64,000 nucleotides of DNA from Rhodococcus oryzae (GCF_005049235.1 NZ_SUMD01000005.1:1-64000), one strand, 5' to 3'; counted from the stretch's first letter, positions 8,344-17,679 are shown. Notes: generated by a model not told the origin, from the letters alone. Made by a program: numbers and translations.

Positions 8344-10329
8344 TCACGCCTCCCCCTCGGGATGGCCGCAGTGGTCGTCCGCGGCGGCGTGGCAGGCCTT
8401 CGCCGGCGTCGGCACCACGTCGAGCGCCGGGTTGCGGTCGAAGAAACCGACCGGCTTGAGCCAGAAGCTCACCGTGTCCGCCGGCATCACCGGCCAGTCC
8501 TCGGGCCGGGTGATGTGGTGGATCCCGAAGACGTACCAGAGCACGACATCGGTGTTCTCGATGGAGCGGTTCGCCTTGGTCCACTCGGGCAGTCCGTGGT
8601 CGACGCCACTCTGGTTGACGAATTCACCCGAGGGCCAACGCTCGTCCGGCTCGTTCGGCGTCACCCAGAGGGTGTGTCCGATCACCTGGCTGCGCTGGAA
8701 GATCGGCGACGACGGATCGAACATCGAGGGGAACGCCCCGCCGGGGACCAGCTTGTACGACGGCGCGGTGCCGAGCCCGTTGGTCGTGTTGTCGTTGACC
8801 ACCTTCCAGGCCCGCTGGCTCTGCCAGTCGTAGTCCTGCTTGCCCTCGTCCTCGGTGCGCAGCGGGGTGTTGCGCTGCCGCAACGACAGCCCGTACGGAT
8901 TGTCGGGGCCCATCGGGACCATCTCGGTCTCGGTGGCGTACACGGTGTTCTCGGTGCCGTCGACGTCGAGGTCCATCCGGGCGACCAGGAAATGCTGGTG
9001 GTACGGCGCATAGGTGCGCTCGTCCACGAGGGTGCCGTGCGGGTGCGCTGCCCCCTGCTCGAAGTGGCTGACCACCATGATTCCCGTTGCGCGGACCTCA
9101 CATTCGATGTTTCCGTCCTGGTAGAAGCGCCAGTAGGTGAGGTACTCGTAGTTCGCCACGGTGACGTGGAAGGACACCGTGAGCCTGCGCATCCGGCGCA
9201 CCTGCGCCCCGTCGTGATCTACGTGCTTCCAGAGGACCGCGTTGTCCTCCTCGTGGATACAGATCGCGTTCTTGATCGTGTACGGCTCGCCCTTGCTGTT
9301 GTGCAGCACGGCGTCGAGGTACCGGATCTCGCCGAGGCAGTCGCAGCCCAGCTCGAGTGAGGTGGTCATGAACCCGATGCCCCACTCACCGATGTCGAAG
9401 GCGGTGCGGCGGTAGTGGTCCTCGCAGTGGTCGCGATACGGCACGACCATCTCCGCGAACGAGAGCCGGTTGGCGATCGGCCGCTCGCGACCGTTGTCGT
9501 CGTAGGTGATCGCGTGCAGCGTCATTCCCTCGCGGTAGTTGAAACCCACCCGCAGCGACCAGTTCTGCCAGGTCAGCTTGTTTCCCTCGAGGGTGAAGGA
9601 GGGCCCGTCCGGCTGGGTGATCTCCAGCGGCCGCAGCGGCTCGCGGGTGCTGGCGTTCCTGATCCGCTCCGGAATGTGCCGCGGCACGTACTCCCCCATG
9701 GTCTCCGGCCGGTCCACGGAGAAGGTGTCCTCGATCTCCAGCAACTCCATGCTGTTGACGTCGATCACGCAGTGGAAGCCGTTCACCGGTCCCGCATAGG
9801 GATTCGCGCCCTCGGCGGCCTTGACCCAGGTGTCCGACCAGCCGAGCCTGCGCCCCTTGTACTTGTCGGGGATGACGGCCTCGCCGTAGGTCCAGGTGTC
9901 CATGAACACCAGGCTCATGTCCGTGATCCCCCGCTTCGCCAACGCGGCGACGACATCCGGGTGAGTGCGCAGGACCTCGTCGCACTCCTCCCACTCATCG
10001 ACGGTGAAGTTGGCCTGCACCCCGGGAACATGTCGCCACGTGAGCACCGCGTCCGCGGTGAGCGAGACCAGTGCCCTGTAGGTCTTGTTCGCGGCACGCT
10101 CGAAGCACACCACGTGCGCGCGGCGGTCCGGTGCCGTCCCCGTCGCATCGAACGCGACGACATCGGCCTTCGACGGCTCGGCGAGCTCGATCGAGGCGTA
10201 CCGCCAGCCCGGTCCGACCCCGTGCTCACCGGCCAGCAACCCGGCCACCGCGCGGAACTCCTCGGCCGACAGCGGGTCGAGAGGATGGAAGGCGGCCGCT
10301 GCCGGCGGCGTCGTCGATGGTTCAGCCAC
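8344..10329 (-). CDS. Copper/topaquinone primary-amine oxidase
   Basis: Oxidises a primary amine to an aldehyde, releasing ammonia and hydrogen peroxide. The 661-residue length is normal for bacterial copper amine oxidases. All catalytic residues can be matched to the family: the topaquinone precursor Y394 in TVANYEY, the base D312 in FDIGE, and copper ligands H444 and H446 in YHQHF plus H605 in FGIHHITRPEDWP. No signal peptide is seen, so it should be cytosolic, as in Arthrobacter-type enzymes. Its start overlaps the end of gabT by 8 bases. The neighbours (aminobutyraldehyde-type dehydrogenase, GABA aminotransferase) suggest putrescine or a similar diamine as substrate; phenylethylamine or tyramine are alternatives. 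Confidence 0.96.
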   Translation of the reverse strand: MAEPSTTPPAAAAFHPLDPLSAEEFRAVAGLLAGEHGVGPGWRYASIELAEPSKADVVAFDATGTAPDRRAHVVCFERAANKTYRALVSLTADAVLTWRHVPGVQANFTVDEWEECDEVLRTHPDVVAALAKRGITDMSLVFMDTWTYGEAVIPDKYKGRRLGWSDTWVKAAEGANPYAGPVNGFHCVIDVNSMELLEIEDTFSVDRPETMGEYVPRHIPERIRNASTREPLRPLEITQPDGPSFTLEGNKLTWQNWSLRVGFNYREGMTLHAITYDDNGRERPIANRLSFAEMVVPYRDHCEDHYRRTAFDIGEWGIGFMTTSLELGCDCLGEIRYLDAVLHNSKGEPYTIKNAICIHEEDNAVLWKHVDHDGAQVRRMRRLTVSFHVTVANYEYLTYWRFYQDGNIECEVRATGIMVVSHFEQGAAHPHGTLVDERTYAPYHQHFLVARMDLDVDGTENTVYATETEMVPMGPDNPYGLSLRQRNTPLRTEDEGKQDYDWQSQRAWKVVNDNTTNGLGTAPSYKLVPGGAFPSMFDPSSPIFQRSQVIGHTLWVTPNEPDERWPSGEFVNQSGVDHGLPEWTKANRSIENTDVVLWYVFGIHHITRPEDWPVMPADTVSFWLKPVGFFDRNPALDVVPTPAKACHAAADDHCGHPEGEA

Positions 10330-11677
10330 GGTTTCTCCCTGCCAGAGATCGGATGATGGTGTCGAGCACGTCGAGGGCCTCGCCGAGCAGTTCCTCGCCG
10401 ATCACCAACGGCGGGACCAGCCGGATCACGTTGCCGTAGGTACCGCAGGTGAGCACGATGACGCCCTGCTCGAGCGCCTGTGCCGCAATGGCCTTGGTGA
10501 TGTCAGGGTCCGGCTCGACGCCGCCCGGCCGGACGAACTCCATCGCCTGCATGGCCCCGCGGCCCCGTACCTCGCCGATCACGTCGACCTCGGCCGCGAG
10601 CGCCCGCAGCCGGCGCTGCGCCAGCTCCCCGATCTGCCGGGCCCGTCCGGGCAGGTCCAGCTGGCGCATCGACTCGATCGCGGCGAGCGCGGCCGCACAG
10701 GCGATCGGGTTGCCGCCGTAGGTACCGCCGAGCCCGCCGGGATGCACCGCATCGAGCAGCTCGGCCCGGCCGGTGATCGCGGCGAGGGGCAGGCCGCCCG
10801 CGATGCCCTTGGCCATCGTGATGATGTCCGGCACGATGGCCTCGTCCTCGCTGGCGAACCAGGCGCCCGTGCGGGCGAAGCCTGTCTGCACCTCGTCAGC
10901 GATGAAGACGACCCCGTTCGACCGTGCCCACTCGACCAGCGCGGGCAGGAATCCCGCTGCGGGCACGATGAATCCGCCCTCGCCCTGGATGGGTTCGATG
11001 ATCATCGCCGCCACCGTGTCGGCACCGATCTGCTTCTCGATCTGGCTGATGACCCGGCGAGCCGACTCGCCGCCACCGAGTCCGGCCTCGTCGCGGAACG
11101 GGTACGACATCGGCATCCGGTAGATCTCCGGGGCGAACGGACCGAAATTCGCCTTGTAGGGCATCGCCTTCGCGGTCAACGCCATCGTCAGGTTCGTGCG
11201 TCCGTGATAGGCGTGGTCGAAGCAGACGACGGCGTTCCTGCCGGTGGCCAGCCTCGCCACCTTGACCGCGTTCTCCACCGCCTCCGCGCCGGAATTGAAC
11301 AGCACCGAACGCTTGTCGTGGGTGCCGGGGGTCAGCGCGGCCAACGCCTCCGCGACCTCGATGTACCCCTCGTACGGGGTGACCATGAAACAGGTGTGCG
11401 CGAAATGCGCGGCCTGCTCGGAGACTGCCTGTGCGACCGCGGGGTTGGAGGCGCCCACGCTGTTGACCGCGATGCCGGCCCCCATGTCGATGAGCGAGTT
11501 GCCGTCCACATCGACCAGCACGCCGCCGTCGGCGTCCGCCGCGTACACGGGAACGCTCGACCCGACCCCCGCCGCCACCGCGACCCTTCGGCGCGCGGTG
11601 AGGGCCTGCGATCTCGGCCCGGGCAGCGGGGTCCGGAGGGTCCGTTCCTGCGGCAGTCGGTACCGGAGTGCGTCCAT
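10322..11677 (-). CDS. gabT: 4-aminobutyrate aminotransferase (class III, PLP)
   Basis: PLP-dependent transfer of the amino group of GABA to 2-oxoglutarate, giving succinate semialdehyde. The 451 residues begin at the ATG at 11677, preceded by GAGGA at 8 bases; the open frame extends further but without a better site. Class III landmarks: NSGAEAVENAVKVAR (PLP phosphate), the FDHAYHGRT segment, IIEPIQGEGG, FIADEVQTG with the pyridine-nitrogen Asp, and the Schiff-base lysine K290 in TMAKGIAGG. It lies between the aldehyde dehydrogenase (40-base gap) and the amine oxidase (8-base overlap), fitting a route diamine to aminoaldehyde to GABA to succinate semialdehyde. Another omega-amino acid such as beta-alanine or 5-aminovalerate is possible. 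No succinate-semialdehyde dehydrogenase is next to it. Confidence 0.93.
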   Translation of the reverse strand: MDALRYRLPQERTLRTPLPGPRSQALTARRRVAVAAGVGSSVPVYAADADGGVLVDVDGNSLIDMGAGIAVNSVGASNPAVAQAVSEQAAHFAHTCFMVTPYEGYIEVAEALAALTPGTHDKRSVLFNSGAEAVENAVKVARLATGRNAVVCFDHAYHGRTNLTMALTAKAMPYKANFGPFAPEIYRMPMSYPFRDEAGLGGGESARRVISQIEKQIGADTVAAMIIEPIQGEGGFIVPAAGFLPALVEWARSNGVVFIADEVQTGFARTGAWFASEDEAIVPDIITMAKGIAGGLPLAAITGRAELLDAVHPGGLGGTYGGNPIACAAALAAIESMRQLDLPGRARQIGELAQRRLRALAAEVDVIGEVRGRGAMQAMEFVRPGGVEPDPDITKAIAAQALEQGVIVLTCGTYGNVIRLVPPLVIGEELLGEALDVLDTIIRSLAGRNRG

Positions 11678-11717
11678 GGTGTCGGTCCTCGAGTGTGCGG
11701 GGGCGGGGGAATCGCGC

Positions 11718-13148
11718 TCAGTCGTGGGCACTCATGACGTGCTTGATCCGGGTGTAGTCCTCGACCCCGTAGGCCGAGAGGTCCTTGCCGTATCCGGAGT
11801 ACTTGAAGCCGCCGTGGGGCATCTCCGCCACCAGCTGGATGTGGCAGTTGATCCACACCGCCCCGAAATCGAGTGCGGCGGACATCCGTTGGACCGTCCC
11901 GTGGTCTCTGGTCCACACGCTCGAGGCCAGACCGAACCGAACGTCGTTGGCGAGGTCGACAGCCTGTTGTTCGTCGGTGAAGGTCTGGACGGTCAGTACC
12001 GGCCCGAAGGTCTCCTCCTGCACGATGTCGTCGTCCTGTCGAACGCCTGTGACGACGGTCGGTTCGAGAAAGAAGCCCTGCTCCCCCAGCCGCTTTCCCC
12101 CGGTGACGATCCTCGCGTGCGCGGGCAGCGCGTCGATCTTGCGGGTCACCGCGGTGAAATGGTTGACGTTGTTGAGCGGCCCGTAGAAGGTGTCCGGGTC
12201 GGTGGGCAGCCCGGTCTTGAGGCCCGTCGCCTTGGCCACCAGCGCATCGACGAACTCGTCGTGGATCGACTCGTGCACCAACACCCTCGTGACGGCCGTG
12301 CAGTCCTGGCCCGCGTTGAAGAACGCCGCCTCCGCGATCCCACCCGCGGCCTTGTCGACGTCGACGTCCGCGAACACCACTGCCGGAGCCTTGCCGCCGA
12401 GTTCGAGGTGGGCACGCTTGACCTGCTTCGCCGCCGAGACCGCCACCGCGATACCCGCGCGGACCGACCCGGTGATCGAGACCAGACCGAGGTCGGGATG
12501 CTCGACGAGGGTCGCGCCGGTGCCGCCGTTGCCGAGCACGACGTTGAACACGCCGTCGGGCAGGATCCCCTTCGTGAGCCGGGCCAGAACCAGCGTGCTC
12601 TCGGGGGTGGTGTCGCTCGGCTTGAGCACCACCGTGTTCCCGGCGGCGACCGCGGGCCCGATCTTCCAGATCGCCATCAGGAACGGGTAGTTCCAGGGCG
12701 TGACCTGACCGACGACGCCGATCGGCTCGCGCCGGATGTACGAGGTGAACCCGTCCATGTACTCGCCCGCGGACTTGCCCTCGAGCATGCGGGCCGCGCC
12801 CGCGAAGAACCGGAGCTGATCCGCGCCGACCTTCACCTCGTCGCGCGCGATGACCGCCCTGGGCTGGCCGGTGTTGCGGCACTGAGCGTCGACGAGCTCG
12901 TCGCTGTGCGCCTCGATCGCATCGGCGAGGGCAAGCAACGCGGCCTGCCGGACGCCAGGAGTGGTCCGCCCCCACGACGTGAACGCCTCGCCGGCCGCGG
13001 CGACGGCGGCGTCGATATCGGCCTTGGTGGAGATCGGCGCCCTCGCCACCACCGTCTCGTCCACCGGATTGACCACTTCGATCGATTCCGTTGCCGTGGA
13101 GGCGACGAAGCGGCCGTTGACGTAGTTCTCGAGCAGTTCGACTGCCAT
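11718..13148 (-). CDS. patD: Gamma-aminobutyraldehyde-type NAD+ aldehyde dehydrogenase
   Basis: Oxidises an aminoaldehyde (4-aminobutanal if the substrate is putrescine) to the omega-amino acid. The 476-residue protein shows TPWNYPF and KPSDTTPEST (NAD site), ITGSVRAG, the general base in LELGGKAP and the nucleophilic cysteine in NAGQDCTAVTR. The sequence around SYIRREPIGVVGQVTPWNYP resembles PatD/aminobutyraldehyde dehydrogenases more than SSADH or betaine aldehyde dehydrogenase, from memory of the families. The ATG at 13148 is preceded by GGAGGT at 10 bases. It is the first gene of the minus-strand amine operon; the 464-base region upstream should hold the operon promoter. Confidence 0.88.
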   Translation of the reverse strand: MAVELLENYVNGRFVASTATESIEVVNPVDETVVARAPISTKADIDAAVAAAGEAFTSWGRTTPGVRQAALLALADAIEAHSDELVDAQCRNTGQPRAVIARDEVKVGADQLRFFAGAARMLEGKSAGEYMDGFTSYIRREPIGVVGQVTPWNYPFLMAIWKIGPAVAAGNTVVLKPSDTTPESTLVLARLTKGILPDGVFNVVLGNGGTGATLVEHPDLGLVSITGSVRAGIAVAVSAAKQVKRAHLELGGKAPAVVFADVDVDKAAGGIAEAAFFNAGQDCTAVTRVLVHESIHDEFVDALVAKATGLKTGLPTDPDTFYGPLNNVNHFTAVTRKIDALPAHARIVTGGKRLGEQGFFLEPTVVTGVRQDDDIVQEETFGPVLTVQTFTDEQQAVDLANDVRFGLASSVWTRDHGTVQRMSAALDFGAVWINCHIQLVAEMPHGGFKYSGYGKDLSAYGVEDYTRIKHVMSAHD

Positions 13149-13612
13149 GGATTCCCACACCTCCGGAGACGGTTGCGAGTTCACGAGATGGGACAAGTGT
13201 GCGCCACATCACCGTGTCCGCGCAGGCGTACCGGGCCTGGCCGGCAACGCTGTCCGCCGGCGGGTGCACTACCGGGCGATGGCGAATGTCCCCGGGTCAG
13301 CTGAGACGGGTTGCCCTCTGCCCGTTCATCTTCGGTGAGCACGCGGAGTTCCGGGCCGGCGGCGCACCCTCGCCGGCAGTTATGACAGGAGCCCGTTCGG
13401 GCATCAGATGCCGCCTCCTGAGTCCCATCACAGTAGCCGGGATTGCACTGCTCAGAGGCGGTTTCGGCAGATAACGTCGCCGGCCGCGATCGCGATCGTG
13501 GTCATCTGGAGGATGGCTATTCGGGCAGGTCGGCGGTTATCATTCGAAGCGATGTTCCGGACGGTCTTAGACCAGATCGGGGCCGTCTCCTTGGAATGAG
13601 AGGAGCCCCCAA
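13149..13612. other. Intergenic region between the amine operon and the secreted-protein gene
   Basis: No convincing gene: the short frames here lack ribosome sites and family features. It must contain divergent promoters for the amine operon (minus strand) and the secreted protein (plus strand). A TATCAT at 13538-13543 could be the -10 element for the latter, but I see no good -35 partner. The base composition from 13500 on is visibly less GC-rich than the flanking genes. No operator symmetry was obvious. Confidence 0.5.
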
Positions 13613-14023
13613 GTGAAACTTCACAAAGGTACGACGCTCTCCGTATTGGTCATCGCGACGATGGGGATCGGCGCCGGTACTTCCTACGCCGCACCGCCAC
13701 CCCCGGATGACACGACCATCACCTACCAGGCCCCCGAGAGCCCGGATCCATTGACCGGTGTGCTCGAACCCCACGAGGTGTACAGCCAGGAAGCCTACGA
13801 CAACCTGGTCACGCAGTTCGAGATCGGCTGGATGGGTGGCGGAAACATCAACGCGAACATCGGGGCAGGCATCGGAGCCGTGGTCGGCTGCGTGCTGTTC
13901 CTGTTCGTTGGATGCATCCCCGGGGCCGTGATCGGCGGCGCGGCAGGCGCCATCAGCGGTTCGAGTAACGCGAACCCCGCTTTGGCACCCGCCTTCTTCG
14001 ACTTCGTGCGAACCCTCCCCTGA
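13613..14023 (+). CDS. Small secreted glycine-zipper protein
   Basis: 136 residues starting at GTG, with GAGAGGAG a few bases upstream. Residues 1-27 form a Sec signal peptide (MKLHKGTT, a hydrophobic stretch, then GTSYA|APPP as probable cleavage). The mature part has a proline-rich beginning, a central polar segment, and from about residue 83 a glycine/alanine-rich hydrophobic stretch (NIGAGIGAVVGC ... GCIPGAVIGGAAGAISG) with spaced glycines typical of glycine-zipper membrane segments, including two cysteines. Proteins of this layout are common, uncharacterised secreted proteins of Rhodococcus and Nocardia. Function unknown; a membrane- or cell-envelope-associated role, possibly pore-like, is only a guess. 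It converges on ilvA with a 29-base gap. Confidence 0.8.
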   Translation: MKLHKGTTLSVLVIATMGIGAGTSYAAPPPPDDTTITYQAPESPDPLTGVLEPHEVYSQEAYDNLVTQFEIGWMGGGNINANIGAGIGAVVGCVLFLFVGCIPGAVIGGAAGAISGSSNANPALAPAFFDFVRTLP

Positions 14024-14052
14024 CCCGACCGTCAGCCCGACTCACGCCCTGC

Positions 14053-15405
14053 CTACGTGAGGTAGCGGTAGGCAGGCGAGCCGGGCTCGAGCTGCTCGAC
14101 GTGCATGCCGGATCCGTGCATTCGCTCCAGGAGCGAGTCCAGGCCCGATGCCGAGCCGAGCTCGATGCCCACCAGGGCCTCACCGGTCTCGCGGTTGTTC
14201 CGCTTGACGTATTCGAAGAGGGTGATGTCGTCCTCAGGACCGAGGACCTCGTCGAGGAACCGACGCAGCGAACCCGGCTCCTGCGGGAAGTCCACAAGAA
14301 AATAATGCTTGAGCCCGAGGTGGACCAGCGAACGCTCGAGGATCTCGCCATACCGCGACACGTCGTTGTTGCCGCCTGAGATCAGGCAGACCACCGTGCT
14401 CCCCGGCTCGACCTTCACCAGTTCCAGTGCCGCCACCGACAGCGCACCCGACGGTTCGGCGATGATGCCCTCGTTCTGGTAGAGGCCCAGCAGCGCAGTA
14501 CAGACCGCACCCTCGTCGGTGTGGATCATCGCGAAGGTACCTTCGCCCGGGATGCCGGAACGCGGCTGGGCCATCAGCGGCAGCGAGCCGTGCGAGACGA
14601 TGCCCGCGCCCAGCGCGGCCATCACCTCGAACGGCAGGTCGCCGATCCGACGGACGGCCGTTCCGTCCACGAAGGGGTCGATCTCGGGCAGCGTCACCGG
14701 CCCGCCCGCGACGAGCGCGGCCGTCATCGATGCGGCGCCGCTCGGCTCGACGCCGACGATCGCGGTGTGCGGCGAACGCTCGTGCAGGTAGGTGGCGATT
14801 CCCGCGATCAGTCCACCGCCGCCGACCGGGACGATCACCGTGCCCGGCTGCTCGCCGAGCTGTTCGACGATCTCGGCGGCGATGGTGCCCTGACCGGCCG
14901 CTGTCCGCGGGTCGTCGAAGGGCGGCACCATCGTCGCGCCGGTCCGCGCGACATCGTCCTTGGCCGCTGCCGCGGCGGCGTCATAGGTCTTGCCGGTGGC
15001 GATCAACTCGACGAACGAGCCGCCGTGCGCCTTGATCCGGTCCCGCTTCTGCCGCGGCGTGTTCGCGGGCACGTAGATCCGGCCGCGGATCTGCATCGTC
15101 CGGCACGCGTAAGCCACGCCCTGTGCGTGGTTACCCGCGCTGGCACACACCACGCCCGACTCCCGCTCCTGCGCCGTGAGCTGGACCATCAGGTTGTAGG
15201 CGCCGCGCAGCTTGAACGACCGGACGACCTGCAGGTCCTCGCGCTTGAGGTACACCTTGGCGCCCGTGGCCGCCGAGAGCCGCTCACTGAACTGCAAAGG
15301 GGTCACCGCGACGACGTCGGAAATTCGCCTCTGGGCAGCATCGATCTCATCCGCATCGAGCGGCAGAGTGGCCATCAGGTCGGCGAGTTCCGGGGATTTC
15401 GACAC
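14053..15405 (-). CDS. ilvA: Threonine ammonia-lyase
   Basis: PLP enzyme that deaminates threonine to 2-oxobutyrate, the first step of isoleucine synthesis; cytosolic. 450 residues. The Schiff-base lysine is K65 in RSFKLRGAYN; the phosphate-binding glycine loop is VPVGGGGLIAG. Residues from about 365 on (HYFLVDFPQEPGSLRRF...) form one ACT-like regulatory domain, so feedback inhibition by isoleucine is likely, as in the short actinobacterial IlvA. The GTG at 15405 gives the longest good N-terminus, but its ribosome site is weak; an ATG at 15375 is an alternative. It follows poxB in the same direction at 50 bases. In M. tuberculosis ilvA (Rv1559) also neighbours an F420-type reductase (Rv1558). 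Confidence 0.95.
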   Translation of the reverse strand: MSKSPELADLMATLPLDADEIDAAQRRISDVVAVTPLQFSERLSAATGAKVYLKREDLQVVRSFKLRGAYNLMVQLTAQERESGVVCASAGNHAQGVAYACRTMQIRGRIYVPANTPRQKRDRIKAHGGSFVELIATGKTYDAAAAAAKDDVARTGATMVPPFDDPRTAAGQGTIAAEIVEQLGEQPGTVIVPVGGGGLIAGIATYLHERSPHTAIVGVEPSGAASMTAALVAGGPVTLPEIDPFVDGTAVRRIGDLPFEVMAALGAGIVSHGSLPLMAQPRSGIPGEGTFAMIHTDEGAVCTALLGLYQNEGIIAEPSGALSVAALELVKVEPGSTVVCLISGGNNDVSRYGEILERSLVHLGLKHYFLVDFPQEPGSLRRFLDEVLGPEDDITLFEYVKRNNRETGEALVGIELGSASGLDSLLERMHGSGMHVEQLEPGSPAYRYLT

Positions 15406-15455
15406 CTCAATATGCTGCCACCTGCGCCCGCGGGTCGGCGACCCGACCCGGCATC

Positions 15456-17231
15456 TCAGCCCCGGGGGTCGAACTGGGAGGGCCTCGGGATGTTCCGCAG
15501 ATTGGATTTCGCCATCTGAACGGCCTCACCGACCCCGCCGTTCATCACCATCTTCGACATCGCGAGGGCGAAGCCCTTGACCTGCCCGCCGGTGATCGTC
15601 GGCGGCAGTGACAGCGCGTTCGGATCGGTCACGAGGTCGACCAACGCAGGCCCCGGATGCGCCAGCGCCTCCCGCAGTCCGGTCTCGATGTCCCCCGGGT
15701 CCTCGATCCGCCGGGAGAAAATGCCAAGGGCGTTCGCGACGGCGGCGTAGTCGACCGAAGGCACGTCGACACCGAAATCGGGCAGCCCGTCGACCAGCAT
15801 CTCGAGCTTGACCATCCCGAGGGTCGAATTGTTGAACACCACGATCTTGACGGGGATCCGGAACGACGCGACGGTGACCAGCTCGCCGAGCAGCATCGAC
15901 AGCCCCCCGTCACCCGACACCGAGATCACCTGCCGATCCGGCGCGGCGAGCTGCGCTCCGATCGCGTGTGGGAGCGCGTTGGCCATCGAGCCGTGCAGCG
16001 CCGACGACAGGAAACGCCGCGACCCGTTCGGGTTCAGATAGCGCGCCGTCCACACGTTGCACATCCCGGTGTCGGCGGTGAACACCGCGTCCTCCGCCGC
16101 GAGGTCGTCGAGGATCGACGCCGCGTACTCCGGATGGATCGGCGTGCGCTGCTTGACCGGGCTGGTGTACGCCCCGACCACCTTCTCCATCAGGGTGCGG
16201 TGCCGATCGAGCGACCGTTCGAGGAACTCCCGGTCGGTCTTGCGGTGCACCAGTGGGTTCAGCGCCCGCAGCGTGCTGACCGTGTCGCCGTGCACCGCGA
16301 GATCGAGGCTCGTGCGCCTGCCGAGCTTCTCCCTGGCGACATCGATCTGAGCGGTGCGGACGTCGTCGGGCAGGAACTGGTCGTACGGGAAGTCGGTGCC
16401 CACCAGGAGCAGCAGGTCCGCCCCGTGCATCCCGTCGTGCGCGGCGCCGTAGCCGAGCAGTCCGGTCATGCCGACGTCGAACGGGTTCTCGTACTGGATC
16501 CACTCCTTGCCGCGCAGCGTGTGGCCCATCGGCGCGGCAACGGTGTCGGCGAGCGCCAGCAGCTCGTTCCTGGCCTCGCGAACTCCCGCGCCTGCGAAGA
16601 TCGCGACCCGCTCGGCGTCGTTGATCGCGGCGGCGAGCGCCCGGACGTCGGCGTCGGCGGGCACGACCGCGGGTGGCCCCGTCATGACCAGCGTCGGCGG
16701 GGTGCCCGCGGCCGGATAGTCGGCGACGTCGCCGGGCACCGTGATCACCGCGACTCCCGACCGGCCGAGCGCGTGCTGCATCGCGGTGTGCACGATCCGC
16801 GGCGACTGTGCGGGGGTGCTGATCATCTCCGCGTACTGGGAGCAGTCGACGAACAGCCGGTCCGGGTGGGTCTCCTGGAAGTAGCCCGTACCGATCTGGG
16901 TGCTCGGGATGTGCGAGGCGATGGCGAGCACCGGCGCCCCCGACCTGTTCGCGTCGTACAGCCCGTTGATCAGGTGCAGGTTGCCGGGCCCGCAGGATCC
17001 CGCGCAGACAGCCAGCTCGCCGGTGATCTGCGCCTCGGCTGACGCCGCGAAGGCCGCCGCCTCCTCGTGCCGGACGTGGATCCAGTCGATTCCGCCCGAG
17101 CCCGCGCCGCCGGTGCGGCGGACCGCGTCGACGATCGGATTGAGGCTGTCACCCACGATGCCGTAGATCCGGCGGACGCCCGCCGCGACGAGCTGGGACA
17201 CGATCTGGTCTGCAACGGTCTCCGCGGCCAC
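15456..17231 (-). CDS. poxB: Pyruvate:quinone oxidoreductase (pyruvate dehydrogenase, ThDP/FAD)
   Basis: Thiamine-diphosphate and FAD enzyme that decarboxylates pyruvate to acetate and passes electrons to quinone at the membrane surface. 591 residues with three domains in order: ThDP pyrimidine-binding (about 1-180, with the catalytic Glu in the HVRHEEAAAFAASA segment), central FAD-binding, and ThDP pyrophosphate-binding with GDGGLSMLLGELVTVASF ending in NN. The GTG at 17231 has AGGAGG 6 bases upstream and gives the standard start AAETVADQIV; longer frames are not needed. It begins 13 bases after the reductase gene, so the two are probably cotranscribed. A generic acetolactate synthase-like ThDP enzyme is the alternative, less likely from the C-terminal region. 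Confidence 0.9.
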   Translation of the reverse strand: MAAETVADQIVSQLVAAGVRRIYGIVGDSLNPIVDAVRRTGGAGSGGIDWIHVRHEEAAAFAASAEAQITGELAVCAGSCGPGNLHLINGLYDANRSGAPVLAIASHIPSTQIGTGYFQETHPDRLFVDCSQYAEMISTPAQSPRIVHTAMQHALGRSGVAVITVPGDVADYPAAGTPPTLVMTGPPAVVPADADVRALAAAINDAERVAIFAGAGVREARNELLALADTVAAPMGHTLRGKEWIQYENPFDVGMTGLLGYGAAHDGMHGADLLLLVGTDFPYDQFLPDDVRTAQIDVAREKLGRRTSLDLAVHGDTVSTLRALNPLVHRKTDREFLERSLDRHRTLMEKVVGAYTSPVKQRTPIHPEYAASILDDLAAEDAVFTADTGMCNVWTARYLNPNGSRRFLSSALHGSMANALPHAIGAQLAAPDRQVISVSGDGGLSMLLGELVTVASFRIPVKIVVFNNSTLGMVKLEMLVDGLPDFGVDVPSVDYAAVANALGIFSRRIEDPGDIETGLREALAHPGPALVDLVTDPNALSLPPTITGGQVKGFALAMSKMVMNGGVGEAVQMAKSNLRNIPRPSQFDPRG

Positions 17232-17244
17232 GGCGGCCCTCCTG

Positions 17245-17679
17245 TTACTGAGGGGTGAGCACGAATACGGGGATCTGGCGGTCGGTCTTCTTCTGGTACT
17301 CCGCGTAGTCGGGCCAGACCGCGACGGCACGCTCCCACCACACGGCCTTCTCGTCGCCGGTCACCTCGCGGGCGATCATGTCCCGCGTGACCGGGCCGTC
17401 CTGCAGTTCGACGTGCGGATCCGCGATCACGTTGTGGTACCAGACCGGATGCTTCGGTGCGCCGCCGAGCGAGGCGACGATCGCGTACTCCCCCTCGTGC
17501 TCGACGCGCATCAGAGGCGCCTTGCGGAGCTTGCCCGATCTGGCACCCTTGGTGGTGAGCAGGACCACCGGTTTGCCCTGCATGGTGGTGCCTTTGGTTC
17601 CGCCGGAGCTCTCGTACAGCGCGGCCTGATCGGCGGACCACTTCGTCGGACTGGGCTCGTATTCTCCTGTCAGCGGCAT
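17245..17679 (-). CDS. Deazaflavin (F420)-dependent nitroreductase family protein
   Basis: 144-residue split-barrel protein of the DDN/F420-dependent quinone reductase family (compare Rv3547 and Rv1558). Family landmarks: [18 protein letters not shown], which binds the F420 phosphate region, then [20 protein letters not shown] and the C-terminal [19 protein letters not shown]. Members reduce quinones or nitro-compounds with F420H2. The start ATG at 17679 gives the expected [11 protein letters not shown] terminus. It is followed by poxB at 13 bases and lies near ilvA, like Rv1558 in M. tuberculosis. A link between a quinone reductase and PoxB in electron flow to the quinone pool is suggestive only. 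Confidence 0.9.
   Translation of the reverse strand: MPLTGEYEPSPTKWSADQAALYESSGGTKGTTMQGKPVVLLTTKGARSGKLRKAPLMRVEHEGEYAIVASLGGAPKHPVWYHNVIADPHVELQDGPVTRDMIAREVTGDEKAVWWERAVAVWPDYAEYQKKTDRQIPVFVLTPQ

Noticed and set aside
13199-13474. A 91-codon frame in the region right of the amine operon
   Set aside because: No ribosome site or recognisable features; the composition is unlike the coding regions.
15431-15445. Small hairpin CGGGTC-GGC-GACCCG between poxB and ilvA
   Set aside because: Only 6 bp with no T-run; such stems are frequent by chance at this GC content, and the two genes may be cotranscribed.
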